From contig JAVTVY010020463.1 of the NCBI GenBank assembly GCA_036873755.1, positions 1-64,000 on the forward strand: a stretch of DNA of 64,000 nt, read 5' to 3'. Position 1 is the stretch's first letter. Each line of letters opens with the position of its first letter. The stretch is from Hanleya hanleyi (taxonomy: Eukaryota > Mollusca > Polyplacophora > Lepidopleurida > Hanleyidae). The translations under genes were made by a program, and so were the position numbers. Shown piece by piece: positions 57,605-64,000 of the stretch. The notes under the pieces were generated by a model. The model worked only from the letters and a program-made list of their open reading frames with translations, was not told where the DNA came from and made no database searches.

Positions 57605-59117
57605 GGGTTGTATGTAGTCAGAATATCGGCCTGTTGGATCGCGGCAGTTTTTCCAACACTACGGCATGTTATTTTAAGGCAAAACCTATAACATCATTTC
57701 TAAGACGCAAACGTTAATATAACGTCATGACATTTTTAATTCGTAAATATCGCTTACATAATGACTAACGGCTGTGTAATGTGGAATCGATTGTGCGTAT
57801 TTCGATATAGAACTCAATGGCCCAAGTTTGTTCTCTTTCCCGCGTAAAAAGTGCTAAGTTATGTAATGGTGTAATAAAATAGTTTACTGCCTTTTTTAAC
57901 TTGATTAAATACTAGCTATTTACAGGGAGGTATTTATATTTATATGTATTTATATGTATTTATAGGGCAACAAAATACAAACAATGACACTATCAATCAA
58001 TTAATGGTCTCTGTCAAAATAAAAACCGAATGGGAAACGGAAACGGCAGATGTTATTCTATATTTAGCTTGATTGAAACCAGTAAATACCGGTATTGATA
58101 GACGCTTGGCTGCAAAAGATCAGTTCACAAGGAAAGATGGTGATTGAAATGTCTTGTTCATCTTATTTACTGATAGGCATTGATCAATAAATGGCATCAT
58201 CTTCATGCGGCCTGTGCCCAATTTTGTGTTGTTTTATTGTATATTCGCAAAACGCACAATAACGCGCCAGGATATATACACCATTAACAAGCTGGTTTAA
58301 GAAGCAGAATTTCTATTTTAATTATATTTATCACATTTTCTAATCCCTACGTTCAATAAATGATTGACAAAGATTCCCGCACTACGGACTCTATTGCAAT
58401 GATCCCCACCGAAGTAATAAAAAGAACGCCAACAGTCTGTCCTAGAAGAATATAAGGTGAACATGTATTTTAACTTTGAAGACCGTGCTTGATTAACTGC
58501 GATAGTCACTGTACGCCGAAGAGAGAACTGTTTAGCTTACTAACTATACATGGCTATAGGGAGCTGAATTGCAATGAGTAAAGGGATAATTGGAGAGAGA
58601 CGATGTAGCTGTGTCTGGGCTGGTCACTGGTGTAGAACTGCCACACTGTCGGGGGAGGGGAGGAGGTGTTACTCTTCAAAGGACCTTGTACGTTAAGATG
58701 GACAACCCACCCCAGGTGAGGTACGATTGTAGATGAAAAATGAAACTTAAAATATGAAATGCTCGTCTCGATTAGCATAACTTGACTATGACATTTTTGT
58801 GAACTCTCTTTGAAATATTGGGAGCATGAGTGCCATGGTTTTTCAACAAGAGCTCCCCAAAGTGGTAGGTTTGTGTGAAATTGACAGTTTTGGGTTGAAA
58901 AGGCACGGTTTGCCTATCTGTAAATATATGAAGATAAACTATAACCACAAAAATATTCGCACATAACAGTCCTCTTTTGAATTCCCAGTTGTTCAATAAA
59001 GCACGTTTTGGTTACCGTTTATCTTCATATAAAAAATGAAAATTTATGGAATATTGGTTTTGGTCATTTGGTGTTCAATTTCAAATACGATAATTGGAGG
59101 AATGTTATATGTACCAG
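57605..59117. other. No gene recognised
   Basis: AT-rich. TATTTATATGTATTTATA repeats lie near 57930-57965. No coding signal is seen. Confidence 0.5.
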
Positions 59118-59203
59118 TACGAGGTGGCCGAATGGATAGAATCACTGGAAGAGTTATCGTTTTGATTGAATGATCTGCTGGTTCGAATCTCAAAATATTC
59201 GTC
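59118..59203 (+). pseudogene. tRNA-Ser/Leu-like pseudogene
   Basis: A-box TGGCCGAATGG (59125-59135) and B-box GGTTCGAATC (about 59180-59189) are intact and ~45 bases apart, as in tRNAs with a long variable arm. ACGAGG near the start can pair in part with ATTCGT at the end. The anticodon stem and T-stem are not credible, so this is a relic or a SINE head. Confidence 0.5.
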
Positions 59204-60174
59204 CAAAATATTTTAATAGTTTTATGCATTTTTCGATGTTTCACCATGATTAAATATATATGGGAATATTTGTTAGTAGAAAGAATGAGTGGAAATGGTC
59301 TATATCTCAAGATATAATATTCAGCAAATGTTGCGAAGTTTTATCTTCCCGTGCTAGCTTTGCCCGCGTGACTAGAGAATTGCACACAACAATATCTGAA
59401 CTTATTTGATCAAGTTAGTATTTAGTCGTATCAAAAGTGGTCTCAGGGAACTAGTTCTGTGCGTTGCCTACTATATATATGTCCATGATGAAGAATATTT
59501 ACTACCATTTGGGATGTAGGCGATATCAACAATGGTCTTGCCATTATCATTCCTGCTTGCCAGGCAAACAGACGAAATCAAGGCCAAATGAGAAAATGAT
59601 CTGTTCACCAATCATAATGGGTGAATAGATAAATGTAGTTTACGGCCATAGCGCATCTATTTTAATCCTTACCGAAAACAGTTCTACCACCAGTAAAGAC
59701 GTGGCGCAGGTGCAGCTGGTGATCAGCGTAAACCCAGAAGGACCAAATGAAACAGGTCGTGCAACAGTTACTATGGGCACGATGAACAAAGAGCATATGC
59801 ATTCGGAACTTTAAACATTGGTGATTATCCTCATTCACCACATTGTGCGTGGTTGTCAGTCGAACGCCATATAGGATGCTCGTCACCTACTGCACATGAG
59901 GTATATTTACAGTATATTGCACACGCCAAAACAAAAATCACCCTACGAGAGTTGTCGTTGGTTCCCTTAAAAAAAATGAGTCTTGCGGACACTCAATTCA
60001 GCGAGTGGTGAGTAAAATCTATTCATTTCATTTCCGTATTCAACTTTTTATTTGCGCAATTAACGGCATTAACGTAACAGGGATGGCACGAAGATATCAT
60101 ATAACAGCATCAATTTAATAAGAGGGAAAACGGTGTAAAACCACGAGTAAAATATGCTTGGCCTTGCAAACTGC
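59204..60174. other. No gene recognised
   Basis: No feature can be supported. Confidence 0.5.
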
Positions 60175-60412
60175 GCTCTCGGCTGTCATCCCGAATCCAT
60201 TCAATTCCACTGGAGTCACGTGACGCGCTGTGAATAGACTGCTCATTGGGGCCGTTTGTCCATCTTATCGTACCAGGTCCTGGCTAACATGGCGGAACCT
60301 AGGGAAAAGCCGATCTCTGTCGGGTAGAATTTGTCGGAATATTGCTTCCATTCTTTCCAACGCCTGATGTGGATAGCTCCTTTATCCTGGTGGAATGAAT
60401 AACTGGGCCAAG
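60175..60412 (+). promoter_or_regulatory. Possible CpG-rich promoter and 5' exon
   Basis: A GC- and CpG-richer island in AT-rich surroundings. It holds an E-box (GTCACGTGAC, near 60214), an inverted CCAAT box (CTCATTGGGG, near 60243) and a well-placed ATG in a YY1-like context (CTAACATGGCGGAACC, ATG at 60289). The frame from that ATG closes after 12 codons at 60325-60327, so it would be an upstream frame or need splicing. A donor-like AAG/GTACGC lies at 60412. No downstream exon was found. Confidence 0.3.
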
Positions 60413-61139
60413 GTACGCTGTTTCCGACATAAGTACTCAGTACCCGTAGATATCATTTAGATTTTAGATTAATCTCTGCTCCTTCAGCCTCTTCCAGCCC
60501 TATGTACAAAAGAGAATAACGTTTGGTCTGGCTCAGAATCCTCTCCATCCTTACTTTCTGTATTATTGACTGTAGGTTACCATGTACTTCACTGGTTTTA
60601 ACAAGAGCACCATACTAGTAACCCAAATCATATATGAGTCTTGGACAGCACATTCAATAGCCTGATAACGAAACTTGTGAGTTGCGGTGAGGTCCGTGCA
60701 ATGAGTTGTGGTTAAATCGTTTTATATAATAGAGAGAGACATACAAGCGGCAAAAGAACATGGCATCTGCAGTATCAGGTTACTGATAACGATTTGACGC
60801 TCAAGTGATCCGATTTTCCCTCGGTCAGTGAAAACAGCGTCATTTTAGAAACTACTGTTAGCGATTCTCTTCAACATATATATTCAGTCATTGTTGTGCA
60901 TTTCTTTATCATAACTTGTATAAAATCTGTCATTAAATAGAGGAAAGTCTGTGTGACGATTTACTATGGCCAAGAAGCTTGGGGACCATGACCAGAACTT
61001 CTGTATCATTCTAAGGATACGGGACTACGGCACACGACCTGCACCTTGATCCGGCCTGTAACGGGCTGCGGTCAAACCGCAGTGAGGTTGTTTGTATATT
61101 TAGAGGGAACCATGCTTCTGGAATAAGAAAGACGATATT
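60413..61139. other. No gene recognised
   Basis: Mixed composition; a short inverted repeat GCGGT-CAAACCGC lies near 61068. No feature can be supported. Confidence 0.45.
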
Positions 61140-62520
61140 AGTAGTGTAAATATAGTTTCCCATGACAGTCTGGCCAGTTATATACTTAATCAGGCCCGCA
61201 AGGGTACCGGTCTAAAAGGTGAGTGCGTTCGGGCCTGATTTCATGTCAGCCGGAAAGGGGGGAAATAGAAAAGTAGGTCCTAATAGTTTGGTTCATGAAA
61301 GATTCACGAGACAATGCATACAATAGCCAGTCATGTGTCTAGACAATGTTTCTGGACCTTTTCAGCGACACAAAGACTCGGACAATAGCCTCCTACTATC
61401 TATCAATATTTTCGGGCCATACAATTCCTACGTCGATAAACTGGTCGGTCACATACTTGATCAGACCCACAAGGGTACAGGTCTAATACTTGACTGTCTA
61501 GTTCTCCAGGCTGGGAAGGAGCGAAACAGGGCATAGTGATATTACATCCACACGGTGGCTAGCCACAACCTGATCAGGACTCAGAGTTTATATTCGGGTT
61601 CTGGTCTTACCGTTGGCTGTGTCCAGTCTTACTTCAGTGTTGTGTGGGGAATATATAGCATAAATCACTATCAATAATTGCTTACACACACATACGCATT
61701 GATGATATATGTCTCAACACAACACCATAGCCTGTTAATTCAGCCCTGAAGCTGGTCGAGAGGCCCGATAATTTAGAACTTTGTCTGGAGTTTTGTGGCA
61801 ACGCCCGAGAGACGAGCCGAGGTGTCGAGAGACGCGTCTAGTGGGGTACTGAGGTTGCCGAGAGTATAATTGACGTTGGGGACGTCACAGTGGGAAACGG
61901 CCGGGGCCATTCCGTATATTACAGCCGCTTTGCAGGGAAGAATAACAACGCTTTTGAATATCCAACCAGGCCATGTAACAAGACACGGTGAGGGCGAGAA
62001 GATCTTTATAGCCCGTACGTCTACCGACATCCAACCATGCCGTGTATCAAGACCTTTATGAACGTCCCGGACGTAATATCCAAGAAGACCAGAGGGAACC
62101 TTGAGACGCCGGACCTGAGAGCGACGGTAGCCAGTGTTGCCGAGACTGTGGCCACGACCAGGCCCACACGACCAGGCCCATACGCGTTTAGCTAGGGCGA
62201 TTGAAAATATTTGTATTTTTTCTCTATTGTATCGACGATTAAGGTAAAAGTAAGATGAAGTATAAATCGTATCTCAACTTGTAGACTAGGGATATTCTTT
62301 ACATGATTTGTATGCGCTACCAAGAGCCTGTATTTGATTCACATATTCCTGGAATACATATTGTTGTTTTATTATTGTATAACTTGCTTTGGCTATCTCC
62401 GCAGGTCTCCGTTTCCTACCTCCTCGATCTAGACAAGGTGACTGGTTGAATCGAACTCCTTCATTGGCCGAGACTAGTGTCCGAGATTGTTCACGCCAGC
62501 CTGACAATTTGCCCGGGTTC
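61140..62520 (+). mobile_element. Probable decayed Ty3/Gypsy LTR, plus orientation
   Basis: 62385-62515 is the reverse complement of LTR sequence in elements A and B (CCTCCTCGATCTAGACAAGG, GGTTGAATCGAACTCC, TTGGCC, CCTGACA; compare 6135-6225 and 25140-25230). Upstream DNA to ~61140 has the same moderately GC-rich style, and a ~50-bp unit is repeated at 61185-61235 and 61450-61495 (ACTTAATCAGGCCCGCAAGGGTAC type). No internal region follows, so it may be a solo LTR. Only the 3' 130 bases are firm; the left boundary is a guess. Confidence 0.5.
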
Positions 62521-64000
62521 GATCTGCAACTTCAGGCTGATCCATAGGCTAGGGATCGGGCCACCGTGCAATCTCGTCAACCTCCGCTACGGGAGCGGAC
62601 GGCTTACGTTTCAGCAACAAGCAAAGTCATGTCAACAAGCAAAGTAAAAAAAAAAAATATTCAGCTTGATTCGCAATCTGTCTACGACAATGTGTTTTGG
62701 ATGATGCAATTTCTTCCGCAAACAATGCCACTGGCCAGCTTAGACAGATACTGCAAAACTCACTGTTGACCACTGTAGGAACCATTAAACGGTGAATTCT
62801 GGTGACATTAAAAGGTTGCCATTCATATTAGAGGATTCCCAGTAGCCTGGGGATGCAATTTTATCTTAGTTTCCATTCTTTATATCCATAGAACCTCCGT
62901 AAAATATCATCAAGTGGCGCCGAGATGTCCTTAACTCAACGATAATGGAAACACTAGCGGATAATCCATCATAGTTAGCGGTAGTTTATGATCCTCCCCT
63001 AATGAAGCTTTAACACGGAGACGTGGACCAGACAGAAAATTATGAGCGTGTATATTAGGTCTGTTCACATAACCTTTCATCGAACATTTGGTGTTTGATA
63101 AACTGTTATTTTAGCGGTAGACGTTCTCAGATCGATAATTACCACAATAAATGTGCCTGTATATAACAAGGGGGTCGACGACAGAAATCTCACCATTATC
63201 CCTCCAGCCATGGACATTTGTTTTACAAAACTCGCCATTCCATTTGTGAAAAAATTATCTGTCGTTACTCTTTTATTATTGGCGCGTTTTATCATTGTTA
63301 GAGATTCTTTTGGCATGTTTCATGGCATAGCTGATATGAGGCGTTAAAGGTCAATTATTTTGAGTTTGTCAGACTAACATATTATTGGACCAGACCAACT
63401 GCACTTCCGCTTGTGTTATTGGTAACAATATCTCCCCATCCCAACACGTTTTACCAGTGACACTGCTATATCATCAAACCTTTTATCAGTAAGATTCGTT
63501 TGAAAATATTAATATAGCTTGACAGACCGATAATGGTCCCAGATCACGCATGTATTCGATAGATTTGATTTTTCATAATTATTGTACAGTCTTTCGAATC
63601 GGGAAGTTTGAATGATTACGAAATACTAGTAGATCATTGTTTACCAGGCGAAAACAGTTGGGACAGATAAGATAAAACACGATGTAATATGACGAGTCTA
63701 TATGTTGGACCTCGAAGACTTTAGGTCTGAGGGATGAAATGTCTACACTCGTCCTGTTTCATCATGGTATATCTCTGCTATTTTACCGTAGTAGACAATT
63801 ATCTATTTCTACGATCTCCTAGATCTGCAAACAATACAACCAAAGCTTGAAAACTTGTACACATCGACACTCAGGATTGTTCGGAATTGAAAAAAGTAAA
63901 CTTCTAAGTATACTGTCCGACACAGAAAACATACCATCAGGAGGATAGGTTAATAACCTACGGATTCACCTATTGTTGCCTATTCTGATTTCAGACATTA
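62521..64000. other. No gene recognised
   Basis: AT-rich sequence to the window end. An 79-codon minus frame at 63077-63316 contains VTTDNFF, reminiscent of a transposase motif, but nothing around it supports the idea. Confidence 0.45.

Noticed and set aside
63077..63316. piggyBac-like transposase fragment (VTTDNFF)
   Set aside because: Only a seven-residue resemblance in a 79-codon frame, with an overlapping open frame on the other strand and no terminal repeats.

Overview
This is a piece of an animal nuclear genome made almost entirely of transposable elements and tandem repeats. No complete host protein-coding gene is visible. The evidence for an animal is two Ty3/Gypsy retrotransposons of metazoan type, a Penelope-like element and its tail fragments, the 3' end of a CR1/L2-type LINE with an (ATT)n tail, several foldback elements, scattered tRNA-like sequences, an AT-rich background and an unusual load of minisatellites. 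The repeat mix looks like a marine mollusc or other lophotrochozoan, but that is an impression and no single gene proves it.

Layout. 1-7762: Ty3/Gypsy element A on the minus strand, its 3' LTR cut by the window start. Its pol frame is open from 6021 to 550 except for one in-frame TAA at 2095-2097. 7950-10400: two palindromic foldback elements around a block of ~150-bp repeats ending in a GGAC microsatellite. 10.4-16.7 kb: mostly unannotatable AT-rich DNA with one Penelope tail fragment (12744-13064) and a decayed tRNA-Gln. 16749-17237: a third foldback element. 17621-17803: an exon-like segment on the minus strand. 18.6-24.1 kb: a 31-bp array, a ~28-bp array and a 39-bp array.

25073-38322: Ty3/Gypsy element B, complete at both ends with a 4-bp target duplication (ATAA) and very long LTRs (~2.5 kb). 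Its left LTR carries a 5'-truncated Penelope-like element and a separate 291-bp Penelope tail. The internal genes are heavily broken. 42034-44523: a 41-bp array with a ~491-bp higher-order period. 45.1-52.1 kb: a family of ~600-bp repeats, one copy carrying a recognisable tRNA-Arg(ACG). The family is split by a 4.75-kb array of a 26-bp monomer that appears to derive from the same family. 52.2-55.7 kb: a direct duplication of an exon-like segment around a truncated LINE. 56.8-57.6 kb: a 43-bp array. 60.2-60.4 kb: a possible CpG-rich promoter. 61.1-62.5 kb: a probable decayed LTR on the plus strand, followed by featureless DNA to the end.

The parts do not form a pathway; they record nested events: Ty3 insertion, Penelope insertion into a Ty3 LTR, and repeated local growth of minisatellites. 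The most informative points are a tRNA-Leu primer site that overlaps the gag-pol start codon in both Ty3 elements, loss of the zinc-knuckle histidine in both, and the apparent birth of the 26-bp satellite from a neighbouring tRNA-bearing repeat. Identities and copy numbers were counted by eye.
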